In this document: positions 1 through 10,200 of the stretch, in pieces | Layout: each line of letters opens with the position of its first letter | How positions within the stretch are numbered: position 1 is the first letter of the stretch | Assembly: GCF_018224885.1 (NCBI RefSeq) | Contig: NZ_JAGTXB010000005.1 | Coordinates: 186,001 to 250,000 of the forward strand | Source: Chitinophaga hostae | GTDB lineage: Bacteria > Bacteroidota > Bacteroidia > Chitinophagales > Chitinophagaceae | DNA length: 64,000 nucleotides | Reading direction: 5' to 3' | The notes under the pieces: model-generated | The model's input: the letters and a program-made list of their open reading frames with translations, nothing else | The model's database searches: none | Told to the model about the DNA's origin: nothing | Program-made: the position numbers and the translations under genes

Positions 1-2624
1 GGATACCATTCCAGTCGCAGATCATAGTTATCGATGGTGGCCGATACCAGTTGTGCGTTACCTGACACCACTTCCTGGGCAATATAATCCTGTTCAGAAA
101 AGGGGCTTAATTCTTTGAAGTCCGGCCGGTTTACGGTTCGTCCGTATCCACCCCGTATGACTAGCTCTTTCAGGGGGGTATACATGATATTGACAGATGG
201 CAGGATATTAGTTTTTTCCAGGGTGGTGGCCACCGGTAACACAAATCCACCTGTGCTGATAGCCGCAGATACACGCTGACGATTGTATTCGAGACGTACA
301 CCCGCATTGACGATCAGTTTTCCATTCAGCGGATGCCAGTCGGTCATCACATAACCACTATTGTTTTGTTCGCTGCCTGCATAGCCATCTACCGGGGTGG
401 TAGCGTCGTAGAGTTCCAGCCCGCTGCCATCGTTGCGGAAATGGTGCAGGCTCCAGAGTTTTGGAAGATCAGATTCCCGCCAGAAAACAAGATCCTGGTT
501 GTTGTCTACAGGATCGGAAGGTTGTTCTTCTGGTTTGTCGGAGGTTGGAATAATGGTTCTGCCGCCTACACCATAGCGGTTCACCTTAAAATAGCGGCGG
601 GCTACTTCGCGGCTGCGAAAGAGATGGTAGGTGCCTAGCTTGAAGGACGTATTCCGTATGGGGGTGAACGTTATATCGGCGGCGGCATTCATAGTTTGTT
701 GCTGGCTTTGCTGAAAGAAGCGGCTCATCATCCCGTCGATAAGGTCTAGTGAACTATTAGCGTTGGAGCCCAGTGCCGTCCAGCGCAGGTCGGCTTGTTC
801 GGCTTCCGTGTTATAAGCGCCGGAGCCGATATACAGGCGGTTGTAGTTCATCCGCCGCTGATCGGGGCGTTTGTCGAGGTAACTGGTATACCCCAAGTTC
901 CAGGAAAACAAGGTGGCGCTGTCTGGTCGCAGGTAATGGGTACCGTTTAGGTTACCGGCATACAATAATCGCTGTTGAAAGCTATACACCACGGTTTTCG
1001 TTTGTCCATACAGCCAGGCATACGCATCATTTTTTTCCTTGATATTGCTGCTGGTCAGATTGCGGCCTTCATTCATAAAGAAGTTCTGAAAGGAAACATT
1101 ATGGTGGTTATTGAAGTGCAGCGTAAAATTCTGTAGCAGGTTAATACGAGCTATCTGGGTAGCCTGTTGCTCTATGCCGGTTTTATCATGTTCAGTGTAA
1201 ATAGAATGGATAGATCCATTGGTATTACCGGTTTGGCGGTACAAAGTATAACTCCGGTTATCCAGCTGATAGGTAAAAGACGTGAGGTTGTATAGGCGCC
1301 ATCTTCTCAGCTTGCAGTTGTCGAAATAATTAATATAGAACTGCAGATCGGGCAGGGCTTTTACTTTGTATAGGGAAAAATCAGGATTGAATCCACTGAT
1401 ACGTTCTGCTACTGGTTTGAGATTCACCAGGCCGCTTCCATCTTTCATGCTACCCATATTGGCAGGGAGTTTACGGGTGCCATCGTCAATGCCCAGCCAG
1501 TCTAGTTTTCCGCCTTTGTACTGCATCATGTTTTTACCTGTGGTACCTTCCCGGTAAGAGAGTTGCAGGCCCACATCCAGATGACGCACCGGTTTCGCAT
1601 TTTTGGTGAATACCTTAATAGCGCCACCGGCATAGTCACCGAAGAGATCCGCGGAAGGAGACTTGTAAACGAGTATGCGATCTATGATAGAAGCTGGCAG
1701 CAGGTCATAGGCAAATGCGCGGCTGTACAGTTCCGTAGAAGGAGCAATGTTGTTATTGAGATAAGTGGAATTATAGCGTTGTGCCATTCCCCTGATGACG
1801 ACAAACCGGTCATCTACTACTGATACACCGGCGATACGTTTAACTACTTCAGCAGCGCTGCGGTCCGCCGTTTTAATAATCTGTTCATTTGAAATACCGG
1901 ATACTACTGCATTTGACTTACGAATTTCGGTAAGCAGCTGGCTTTCTGTGGTATAGGTAACCGCTTTGATACGTTCTTTGCCTGCACTGATCACTACTCC
2001 TTCCAATGACTTTCCGGCGAGCATCTTGATATCCAGGTCTACTGTTTTATCTTTTACCTCCAGGCCTGCGGTGGTATGTGGCTGATAGCCTACATAACTA
2101 ATCAGCAGGGTATATTTTCCTGCTGGCACCTCCTTCCATTCATAAAAACCTTTTTCATCTGCCACAATACCTTTTCCGGATGGTAATAGTTTTAACGTAG
2201 CGCCAGGCAATGGCTGCATGGTTTCAAAATCCACGATACGTCCCCTGATGGCTCCTTTGGATACCTTCGCGGGATGCTGTTCTACGGGTGGCGCTGTTTT
2301 AAGGATCATCCATCCTGTGCCTTTTTTCTCAAAGGTATAAGGTAATCCTTTCAATAATACCTGTAATATTTGATCTATAGACTGGTGTTCAAGGGCGAGT
2401 GTCGGAACTACCGCAGATTGTATGTCGGCTTTATTAAATGCAATACTGACATTGGTGGTAGCACGTAATTGTATAAGCGCTTGCTCCAGGCTTCCTTTTG
2501 AAAACCGGATCGTAAATTCCTTCTGTTGCGCATCTGCGAGGGAAGGAAGTAAAATGAGCATTCCTAACAGGCACAAGTGGGCAATAGCCTCCCACCAAGG
2601 TTGAAACAACCGTTTGAATAGCAT
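1..2624 (-). CDS. TonB-dependent outer membrane receptor (FecA-type, STN domain), 3' end outside window
   Basis: The minus strand is open from the ATG at 2622-2624 to the window edge, about 874 codons. The protein starts with a signal peptide ending near LPSLADAQQ (residue 32). An STN signalling domain follows (about 35-95), then a carboxypeptidase-regulatory-like domain near 120-200 (PLPGATLKLLPSGKG), a plug domain containing AAEVVKRIAGVSV and VVIRGM, and the start of a beta-barrel. The family imports a ligand across the outer membrane using TonB energy, and the STN domain passes a ligand signal to a FecR protein. The fecR and sigma genes lie directly upstream on the same strand with a 61-base gap, so the three form a sigma/anti-sigma/receptor operon. 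The substrate cannot be read from the sequence. No SusD is seen, but it could lie beyond the edge. Confidence 0.9.
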   Translation of the reverse strand, partial: MLFKRLFQPWWEAIAHLCLLGMLILLPSLADAQQKEFTIRFSKGSLEQALIQLRATTNVSIAFNKADIQSAVVPTLALEHQSIDQILQVLLKGLPYTFEKKGTGWMILKTAPPVEQHPAKVSKGAIRGRIVDFETMQPLPGATLKLLPSGKGIVADEKGFYEWKEVPAGKYTLLISYVGYQPHTTAGLEVKDKTVDLDIKMLAGKSLEGVVISAGKERIKAVTYTTESQLLTEIRKSNAVVSGISNEQIIKTADRSAAEVVKRIAGVSVVDDRFVVIRGMAQRYNSTYLNNNIAPSTELYSRAFAYDLLPASIIDRILVYKSPSADLFGDYAGGAIKVFTKNAKPVRHLDVGLQLSYREGTTGKNMMQYKGGKLDWLGIDDGTRKLPANMGSMKDGSGLVNLKPVAERISGFNPDFSLYKVKALPDLQFYINYFDNCKLRRWRLYNLTSFTYQLDNRSYTLYRQTGNTNGSIHSIYTEHDKTGIEQQATQIARINLLQNFTLHFNNHHNVSFQNFFMNEGRNLTSSNIKEKNDAYAWLYGQTKTVVYSFQQRLLYAGNLNGTHYLRPDSATLFSWNLGYTSYLDKRPDQRRMNYNRLYIGSGAYNTEAEQADLRWTALGSNANSSLDLIDGMMSRFFQQSQQQTMNAAADITFTPIRNTSFKLGTYHLFRSREVARRYFKVNRYGVGGRTIIPTSDKPEEQPSDPVDNNQDLVFWRESDLPKLWSLHHFRNDGSGLELYDATTPVDGYAGSEQNNSGYVMTDWHPLNGKLIVNAGVRLEYNRQRVSAAISTGGFVLPVATTLEKTNILPSVNIMYTPLKELVIRGGYGRTVNRPDFKELSPFSEQDYIAQEVVSGNAQLVSATIDNYDLRLEWY

Positions 2625-2685
2625 ACTTCTTATTTTATTTTTTATGTGATAGGTGAATTAATTCAGCAGTAATTCATTTAAGGGA

Positions 2686-3621
2686 TCAGTATAGTTCAAA
2701 CAATTTTTCGTCTACCATGCGGTACTGGCAATTAGCCAATACACAGAATATTTCCGCGATTTCGGCGGCTGATTGATGATGGTTGAAATTGATGCCGGTT
2801 TTCAATTGAAGCGAACGACCTGTTTTATTGTTCAATGTAATACCGTATTGATTGTATAATAAGCGGGCTAGTTCCGCGGCATCTATATTTTCGTATACCC
2901 ATGAGCCGTTTGTCCACCCCATGGCGGAAGCAGTATCGGCTATCATTGATCGGGTAAAGGTTTGATCATTTTGCCGGAACACCAATGATTGCCTGGCGGT
3001 TAGCGTCCCTAGTTGCGTTCCGGTTTTCTCTATCTTCACTTTACCGCTCAATACACTAATAGTAGTATGATGCTCCGTTGTATAACTACCGATATTAAAC
3101 CGGGTACCTAAAACAAGGGTGGAAACGCTGTCTGGCGTGGTTACCAGGAATTCATGTTCCTCATCCTGTTTCACAGAAAAGAGCGCCTCACCTATCAGTA
3201 ATACATCCCGGTGATGGCTGAAATCGGGATGATAACGCAGCGTTGTATTGGCATTGATCCATATTTCCGTACTATCTGGCAACCAGGTATGCCTAACTTC
3301 ACCGATGCCAGTATGTATAGTGGTATATACATTTGGTGCGGGAGACAGTAAATAGCTGATCCCCCAGCCGCCTAGGAGCAGCCCGGTGAGCAGGGCCGCA
3401 GCATACCAAACGAACGGCGCTTTCTTTTGTGTCCGCTCTTCCATTTCAGCATGCATTTTTTTCAACATCCTGCGTTTATCCACCTGGGATAATTCGATGT
3501 CAGGTTTGTTAATATTTCCGTTGTGCCGGAACCAATGTTCTATAAACGCACTTTCTTCTGGTGTGCTTACGCCGGTGAGATAACGTGCTATTATTTCATC
3601 CAGACGGTTTTCGTCATTCAT
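2686..3621 (-). CDS. FecR family anti-sigma factor
   Basis: Protein of 311 residues from the chosen ATG (3619-3621); the frame stays open to 3696, but the extra 25 residues look unlike a FecR N-terminus, whereas MNDENRLDEIIARYL is typical. A cytoplasmic sigma-binding part comes first, then one membrane segment (about 70-92, rich in L, A and G), a periplasmic FecR domain (about 105-200) and a C-terminal DUF4974-like domain (ENIDAAELARLLYNQYGI onward). FecR proteins hold an ECF sigma factor at the inner membrane and release it when the cognate outer-membrane receptor signals through its STN domain. The gene lies between the ECF sigma gene (3730-4314) and the receptor gene (1-2624), which are its likely partners. 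Confidence 0.92.
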   Translation of the reverse strand: MNDENRLDEIIARYLTGVSTPEESAFIEHWFRHNGNINKPDIELSQVDKRRMLKKMHAEMEERTQKKAPFVWYAAALLTGLLLGGWGISYLLSPAPNVYTTIHTGIGEVRHTWLPDSTEIWINANTTLRYHPDFSHHRDVLLIGEALFSVKQDEEHEFLVTTPDSVSTLVLGTRFNIGSYTTEHHTTISVLSGKVKIEKTGTQLGTLTARQSLVFRQNDQTFTRSMIADTASAMGWTNGSWVYENIDAAELARLLYNQYGITLNNKTGRSLQLKTGINFNHHQSAAEIAEIFCVLANCQYRMVDEKLFELY

Positions 3622-3729
3622 GTATTCAAATATCCTTTTGCGTGGAGTATCTCCACATATATAGTGTCTGTAATCTGTGAAACGACTATCCGTCAAAATG
3701 GAATTAACATAGGGGTAACATTGGTGGGG

Positions 3730-4314
3730 TTACAATAGGGAGAAAAAGAAAGTAGAAAGACGGGAAATGGTGCTCCTTAGTCGGGTACGTACTTTGGCAA
3801 GATGATTTCTGACGGTATTAGGGGAGATATGCAGTTGGGTGGCTATTTCTGAAACGGAGAGTCCTTTGTCCTGGTTTAGTTCATATACTTTCTTCATTTT
3901 TTCCGGTAGTGCGGCTACTTCCTGTGCTACCCTGGCGGCCACGTCGTGGAGATGCGGGGTGGTGAGCGCCATTTCCACCGGCTCTTCCGCCGGTAGTAAC
4001 CCGTCTAGGCCTGCGGGGCGAATGGCCTTTTCCCGCATATAGCGAAGCGTTTTATAACGCGCTACACTAAACAGGTAATTAAACAGGGAAGAGGCAATAC
4101 TGATCTGTTCTCGCTTTATCCACATATTCATAAATACTTCCTGGGTGAGGTCTTCTGCATCATGACGGTTATCGATATGCCGGTACACAGACGCAAAAAT
4201 AGGCTGGGCATAGCGTTGATATAGTTCATCAAATGCACGCCTGTTACCTTGCTGTACAGAAAGCCAAAGTTGATGGTCAGGAATAACAGCAGAATCCATG
4301 GTGTAAAAATACAT
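3730..4314 (-). CDS. ECF-type RNA polymerase sigma factor
   Basis: Protein of up to 194 residues with sigma-70 region 2 (FDELYQRYAQPIFASVYRHI and DAEDLTQEVFMNMW) and region 4 helix-turn-helix (GLSVSEIATQLHISPNTVRN) joined by a short linker. This is the compact ECF layout. It directs RNA polymerase to a small set of promoters, probably including the adjacent receptor operon. The start could be the ATG at 4314 or the in-frame ATG at 4299 (MDSAVIPDHQ); neither has a strong ribosome binding site, as is usual in Bacteroidota. It is followed at 3621 by fecR and preceded, only 8 bases away, by a frameshifted small gene. Confidence 0.93.
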   Translation of the reverse strand: MYFYTMDSAVIPDHQLWLSVQQGNRRAFDELYQRYAQPIFASVYRHIDNRHDAEDLTQEVFMNMWIKREQISIASSLFNYLFSVARYKTLRYMREKAIRPAGLDGLLPAEEPVEMALTTPHLHDVAARVAQEVAALPEKMKKVYELNQDKGLSVSEIATQLHISPNTVRNHLAKVRTRLRSTISRLSTFFFSLL

Positions 4315-4322
4315 GGTTAATA

Positions 4323-4689
4323 TTAAGGGACTGTTAAGTTGTAAAAGCTCCGATTTGATCCGACAGTCGGGTTAATATTTTTAGGCAGCTGGAGGTAAGT
4401 GAAGTTATCCAGCTGCTTTTCTTTTGCCCAATGTAACGTTTCTTTGAAAGTCTGTAATGGCGTCCTGACTAAGCAGTATTTGCCACTATGTGTGAGTTTA
4501 GTATTCACATGTAATATTTGCGGGATTGTTGTTGGCGACATCATTGTGAATGGACACTACATCATTCTGTATGGTCCCCGCCCGAGTCACACTGGTCATT
4601 AATTTTTTCACTACATCGGGATGCATTTCTTCATCCCGCAGGCAGCCTTGTTCAAAATAAATGTCTTTTAGCAGTGGAAGAATATCCAT
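4323..4689 (-). pseudogene. Small hypothetical gene broken by a frameshift
   Basis: Two minus-strand frames join naturally. The first (from ATG at 4689) reads MDILPLLKDIYFEQG and ends in NPANITCEY followed by a stop near 4498. The second continues as KLTHSGKYCLVRTPLQTF to a stop at 4323. Removing one T just after the TAC codon near 4500 fuses them into a protein of about 121 residues. I do not recognise the family; it has no signal peptide or membrane segment. The join could be a real mutation or a sequencing error. The gene ends 8 bases before the sigma-factor frame and could be the first gene of that operon. Its first codons are part of a long inverted repeat (4646-4726). Confidence 0.5.
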
Positions 4690-4726
4690 GAGGCGTAGTC
4701 AATAAAGACATCTATTTTGAACAAGG
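4646..4726. repeat. Inverted repeat, 23-base arms, spanning a start codon
   Basis: The arms 4646-4668 and 4704-4726 are reverse complements with 22 of 23 positions matching and a 35-base loop. The loop holds the ATG of the small minus-strand gene. The left arm encodes LKDIYFEQG of that gene, and the right arm repeats the same coding words on the plus strand (KDIYFEQG). There is no T-run, so it is not an ordinary terminator. It may be an inverted duplication, or a transcript hairpin that places the start codon in the loop. Confidence 0.7.
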
Positions 4727-4831
4727 AATATTCAGCAACTAAAAATATGGAAAATGTAGCGAATCTGTTGAGACTTCACAACTTATAGCATTGACTTGTT
4801 ATAGTTGTGTATGAAAACGCCCGTATTTTAG

Positions 4832-6865
4832 CTATTGCTTTACCAGCCTGAATTGCTGAGTGTGTCCACTGTTATTTCCCCATAACTGTATTTGGGTGCC
4901 GTCGGTGGCTGAAGTACTAATCACATCTATGCTCTTGTCGATAAGCGCTGATTTGAATCTAATATAACCGCCTTCGTATATTACCAACCATTTTTGTGCA
5001 TTGGTGTTGTTGTTGTAATAAAGTTGAAGCGGTGTACCATCTGTAGTTCCGGCTGCACGGACATCCATTACTTTCATAGTGTCCAGCATAGATTTAAAGA
5101 TATAATATCCATTGCCTGCATATCGCGCAAGCCATTTTTGGTTATTACCATTGTTACCGCCCCATAGTATAAGCGGTGTTCCGTCGGTAGTTGAGGCGCC
5201 TGTTACGTCAATAACGCTTATATTATTTACTGCCGAAATGAACGTGTAGATAGCTCCATCGGTTATTTGCATTGTTGATTCTTGTTGGAAGGCGCCTACA
5301 TCCGGAGTGCCTGCCGGAAGCGGGTTGTTCCAGAAATCTTTACCGCCATTATTGTTAATAAATATACCTGTGCTTCGGCAGGGTGACGTTGCTCCTGTCT
5401 TAAATCCATCTGTTGAATCGAAGCTCGTGCCCCATACCGGATTTATGAACTGTGGATCTGCATAAAAGTTATTATTTTGTACGGAGGTGCCCCAGTTTAA
5501 TGATGAAAATTTAGCGGACGGATAAAAACAGTTATTGAGAAATGTAACATTGGCGTTGGGTGCCACTGGGTTCGACCCGTCGTCGCCTACCAGGGTTTTA
5601 ACTGTTGCTGTTGGTGCAGCAAGAAAGATATTGTTCGATATGGTAACACCGGAGGGATTATTCAGGAAGATTTTATTTACGGGATTTTTCAGATAGAATA
5701 CGTTATTGTATATATGATTATTGGTGACACCTCCTCCCATCAGGATCAGTTTTTTATGACCGGTTGTACCCACATCGTTCACGCTTACATTATACCGCAC
5801 GGTAATGTTCGCTACCCCGGGCATTAACAGCAGGAAGCCGCCGTTATTATCATGCGAGTAATTGTATTCTATAATATCGCCATCAGATCCTGTATCTGCA
5901 TCCCAGGCCATGCCATCGTTGGGGCCGCCACCTGTCATACCATACACTTCATTGTGAGAGATGACCGTTTGGTAACTGAAATAGGTCCACAGACCAGCGA
6001 AGTTTGCATTGGTATTTTTACAGGCATTATTCACCACATTATTGGTGGCCCTGCATCCGCCGCCTACTTCTGCAATTACAATTCCATCCCCTTCTATATT
6101 TTCAATCCGGTTGTTGTCAATGATGATATTCTTTGAGCGGAGTGCAAAGTTTTCATCAGACTGTGTATGGATTCCCTCCATGGAACAGTTGGATATAAGA
6201 CAGTTTTGTATCAGTAAGGTATCAAATCTTCCGTCAGTAATTATACCGCCATGAAATTTCTCATAGTTCGGCTGACCGACAATAGCGGAGTTTACATCAT
6301 GGATGTAACAGTTTTTAATGGAGATATTGGTATAGGGCTTAGCTGGACTTCTCGGGCATTGCAGCCTGATGCCGGTTAAACGGTATGTCGATCCCTGTGG
6401 CGTTCTATTGGTTACTTCCAGGTTGTTGATTTCCCAATACGATACGTCTTTTAGCAGAACGGTTGAGAAATTATTGGCTGGCCCACCGCCGTTTATAACT
6501 GGCTTTGCATCTCCACCATATTTATCTATCACAATAGGCGCCCCCGACGTCCCGGAGCCTTTGGGTTGAAGGCTTCCTGTCCATGAGTCTCCACTTTTAA
6601 AAAGAATGTGATCACCCGGACTAAAGGTTGCAGCGTTTATTTTTTCGAGTGATTTCCAAGCGGCATCGGGAGATTTACCAGAATTATTGTCGTCACCATT
6701 GAGATCTATATAATATGTAGTACCAATGAGCGCCATCAAACTGGCAGCGACTTTTTTCTCCAGGATACGTTCAAGAGCTTGCTCTCTCTTACAGGAAAGG
6801 AGCCAGATGCAAAGAACCGCAGTGGTTGTAGCAATGGTAATTTGGGTTGGGAGCGTAATTTTCAT
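4832..6865 (-). CDS. Secreted right-handed beta-helix lipoprotein with ricin-type lectin tail
   Basis: Protein of 677 residues. A lipoprotein signal ends at WLLSC (lipidated Cys25). The opening of the mature domain (TTYYIDLNGDDNNSGKSP) is typical of DUF1565/pectate-lyase-like beta-helix proteins. The middle carries many N-rich turns such as IIIDNNRIENIEGDGIVI, fitting a parallel beta-helix (about 60-520). The C-terminal 150 residues form a ricin-type beta-trefoil with three QxW-like repeats (NQKWLARY, AQKWLVIY, TQQFRLVK). Proteins of this design act on or bind polysaccharides at the cell surface; whether this one is a lyase, hydrolase or binding protein cannot be decided here. It is a close paralogue of 16038-18077 and lies divergently from the hybrid regulator at 7255. 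Confidence 0.85.
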   Translation of the reverse strand: MKITLPTQITIATTTAVLCIWLLSCKREQALERILEKKVAASLMALIGTTYYIDLNGDDNNSGKSPDAAWKSLEKINAATFSPGDHILFKSGDSWTGSLQPKGSGTSGAPIVIDKYGGDAKPVINGGGPANNFSTVLLKDVSYWEINNLEVTNRTPQGSTYRLTGIRLQCPRSPAKPYTNISIKNCYIHDVNSAIVGQPNYEKFHGGIITDGRFDTLLIQNCLISNCSMEGIHTQSDENFALRSKNIIIDNNRIENIEGDGIVIAEVGGGCRATNNVVNNACKNTNANFAGLWTYFSYQTVISHNEVYGMTGGGPNDGMAWDADTGSDGDIIEYNYSHDNNGGFLLLMPGVANITVRYNVSVNDVGTTGHKKLILMGGGVTNNHIYNNVFYLKNPVNKIFLNNPSGVTISNNIFLAAPTATVKTLVGDDGSNPVAPNANVTFLNNCFYPSAKFSSLNWGTSVQNNNFYADPQFINPVWGTSFDSTDGFKTGATSPCRSTGIFINNNGGKDFWNNPLPAGTPDVGAFQQESTMQITDGAIYTFISAVNNISVIDVTGASTTDGTPLILWGGNNGNNQKWLARYAGNGYYIFKSMLDTMKVMDVRAAGTTDGTPLQLYYNNNTNAQKWLVIYEGGYIRFKSALIDKSIDVISTSATDGTQIQLWGNNSGHTQQFRLVKQ

Positions 6866-7254
6866 TTTTAAAAAGGTTTTTTGTTCGGTTAAGAATTCCT
6901 TTGGTTTTCAATTCCTTGGAAGAGGTTTTTGACATTTGTTTAGTGGTTTTCAAGTGCATTTATGCTGCAGTGGGCGTGTTTTCATTCTAATATTGCTTAT
7001 ATTAAAAGATATTTGATTAAACCGTGTGGAAAATTAGATGATAACGCTTGACCCAATTATTGATTTACTGTAGACCCTGTTGACCACATAATAATACTCT
7101 TCTGCATGCCCGAAATGTACATTAAGATAGTAATGAAAAGAGAGAAAAAGGGGGGGCGAATTTTTCAAAAAAGGTGGCTGAATGCTATCTTTTGACTGTA
7201 TAGGTATTAGGTGGTGATTATTTAATTAACTTATTTGTTTGAATAACCAACGTT
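6866..7254. other. Divergent intergenic region between beta-helix gene and hybrid regulator
   Basis: This 389-base AT-rich stretch must hold the promoters of both the minus-strand beta-helix gene and the plus-strand regulator gene. It contains a G-run near 7150-7157 and no convincing open frame. No clear dyad operator was seen. As hybrid two-component regulators usually control neighbouring carbohydrate genes, a binding site is likely here, but I cannot point to one. Confidence 0.5.
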
Positions 7255-10200
7255 ATGGAAGTACGATCTATGAAATGGCCCTTTTGCATATTGTTATTAC
7301 TATATGGAACGCTAACCGATGCCACCAGCCTACCACCGGTATTTTATCTCGGAATTGAGCATGGCCTGTCAAACAATGAAGTAAATTGTATTTACCAGGC
7401 CCGCGGAGGTTATATATGGGTGGGCACATTTGATGGCTTGAATCGCTACGACGGGTATAGTTTCAAAACCTTCCGGAAGAAGATAGGGGACGCCAATTCT
7501 CTGGTCAACAATCACGTCCAGGATATTCAGGAAGATGCATCGGGCCAGTTATGGGTGGCCACCAGGGGAGGTGTGTCTGTTTATAATCCGCTTCTCGAAA
7601 AGTTCACAACACTCGCTTATTCACCCTTAAACCAACAAACGGAGCGGGTAGCAAATAATATTACATCACTGAAAAAAGATGTGAATGACGATATGTTGGT
7701 GGGCACTGCCAGAGAAGGGTTACTGGTACATGACCATAATAAGCAGCGGACATATCAGGTACCTGTGTTAGAGGTTGGTGTTCCTGTTACAAGATATCAT
7801 GTCAGTGCCATTGAAACCGATCCGCAAAAGCAGGTGTGGATATTTGTAGAAGGAAAAGGACTATACCGCTATAACCGACACCAACGTACAGCTCGTCTTT
7901 TCAGTGACAAGCTGCGGCAAGCTGTGTGTATCAGGGCGGATAAGGCAGGCCACCTCTGGTTGGGATCAGCGACCGGTATTTACCGGTATACCATTGCTAC
8001 TGACCAATATATGTTCTTTCCATTGCCCAGTGCCGTAACCGGTTTGTATATTGACCGAAAGGAAGACTTGTGGATATCTACAGATGGTGAGGGAATGTAT
8101 GTTATGAATTGCCTGGCTATGCAAATCAGGCACCTGGCGGGGGAAAAGGGGGAAGAAATCTTTACCAGTAAGGCCATAAAGGGGGTATGGGAAGACCAGG
8201 AAGGTCGTTATTGGGTGGCCACATTACGTGGTGGTATTAACATCATGGATAATCACCGGCGACTTTTCAAAATTTTTATTCCTGGCGCCTTCAAAAAAGA
8301 GTACTATGATAACTATTTTATTTCTGCTTTCAGCGAAGACGCTTCCGGTAACATATGGATAGGCACCGATGGGAATGGTCTCTGCTATTGGAATCGTTTC
8401 CGCGATATTTTTATTCACTTCATGAAAGAAGACCATCTGGGGCTGAGCAGCAACAGTATAACAGGGGTATTGAAAGATCATGCAGGTGATATATGGGTAG
8501 GTACCTGGGGAGGGGGGGTATCTCGTTACCAGTCCGCCAGCCGATCTTTCGAACATTTTACGCTAATCGATCCGCTTACCAAAGCTAATTGTTCTCAGGC
8601 CTGGAAGCTTTTTGAGGACGCCGGGCATACTTTGTGGGTAAGCACTTATGGTGATGGCGGACTTTTCCGATTCAACAGTGACTCCCACTGTTTTGAGTTA
8701 TTCGACGATTCCATTGGTAACATCCTGACTATGATGGAAGACCATGAGGGGAATCTCTGGGCGGGAACAGACGACAAGTTGCTCTTGATTGACAAAAAGG
8801 GCAAAAAGCATATAAGCTACGACATTGGATACCGTATCCGCAGCATACTTGAAGCGGGGAATGATTGGATGTGGATAGCCACCGAAGGTAATGGGTTACT
8901 TTATTTTCATAAAAAAACTGGTCAATACACCCGGTTTACAGAAAATGAGGGACTGCCCAATAATGCCGTGTTGAACATTCTACGCGATAACACCGGTTAT
9001 TTGTGGTTAAGTACATCTTATGGCTTGTCCAGGTTTGATACCGCTACGTATAAATTCCAGAACTTTTCGGCTTCCAATGGATTGCAGAGTAACCAGTTCA
9101 GTTATTCCGGTGCGTTGAAGTTGCGATCTGGTGAATTATTATTCGGCGGAATTAAAGGGTTCAACCTGTTTGAACCCAAAGAGATAGAGCTTTCTGAGGA
9201 TAGTCCTGTAGTGATGCTGGCAGGCATAAAGATTAATAACGTACCCTTAAGCGACAGTTGCAATCTCCGTTATATAACAGCGCAAACACAAAATGCGGTT
9301 ACCCGGTTAGAACTGCCATATGAGAAGGCATCGCTGGCGTTTGAATATGTTGCGCCGGAATATTCACTACCAGACAAGGTAAGCTATGCCTACTTCCTGG
9401 AAGGCTGGGATAAGAACTGGATACAGGCAGGTAAAGTGAAAACTGCCTATTACAGCCGGTTAAATGAGGGCAACTACGTTTTGCACATTAAGGCGGCAAA
9501 TGGATCTGGTAAATGGGGACCGGAAACAAGGTTGCGCTTACAGGTGTTGCCCCCATGGTATAGGTCATGGTGGGCATATGGGTTATACGTCGCCGTTACC
9601 TGTGTTATCATTTACTTTTATACACAGTACAAAAGGAGACAAACCTGTATGGCTTACGAATTGCTTCTGGCACAAATAGAGATAAGGCAGGAAAAAGAAT
9701 TGAATGAGAAGAAGCTTTCATTTTTTACTAATATCACCCATGAATTGAGAACGCCACTTACTCTTATCGTGAACCCCGTCAGCGAAATGCTGGAAAAAGT
9801 GGGAAGTGAGCTCAAGAAAGATCTGAATCTCGTGTACCGGAATGCCAATCGTCTGCTTATGATGGCAGATCAGCTACTCCTTTTCAGTATGATGGACAAA
9901 GAAGTCAGTCATTTGCAGATTAGTCGATTAAACTTGTACGAGCTATGTAACAATACCTTCGAATGTTTTTCACAGATGGCTGTACACAAAAGTATACAGT
10001 ACCAGTTGATATGTGATAACAGGCAACTCGAAATATCCGGAGATGCCCAGAAGTTAGAGATTGTATTGTTTAACCTTATTTCCAATGCTTTCAAGTTTAC
10101 ACCATCTCTGGGGAGTATAATTATAGAAGTAAAGGAAAACGGGACTGATGTAGAAATTCAGGTAAGCGATACGGGTTGTGGTATCGATGACCATGTCAAA

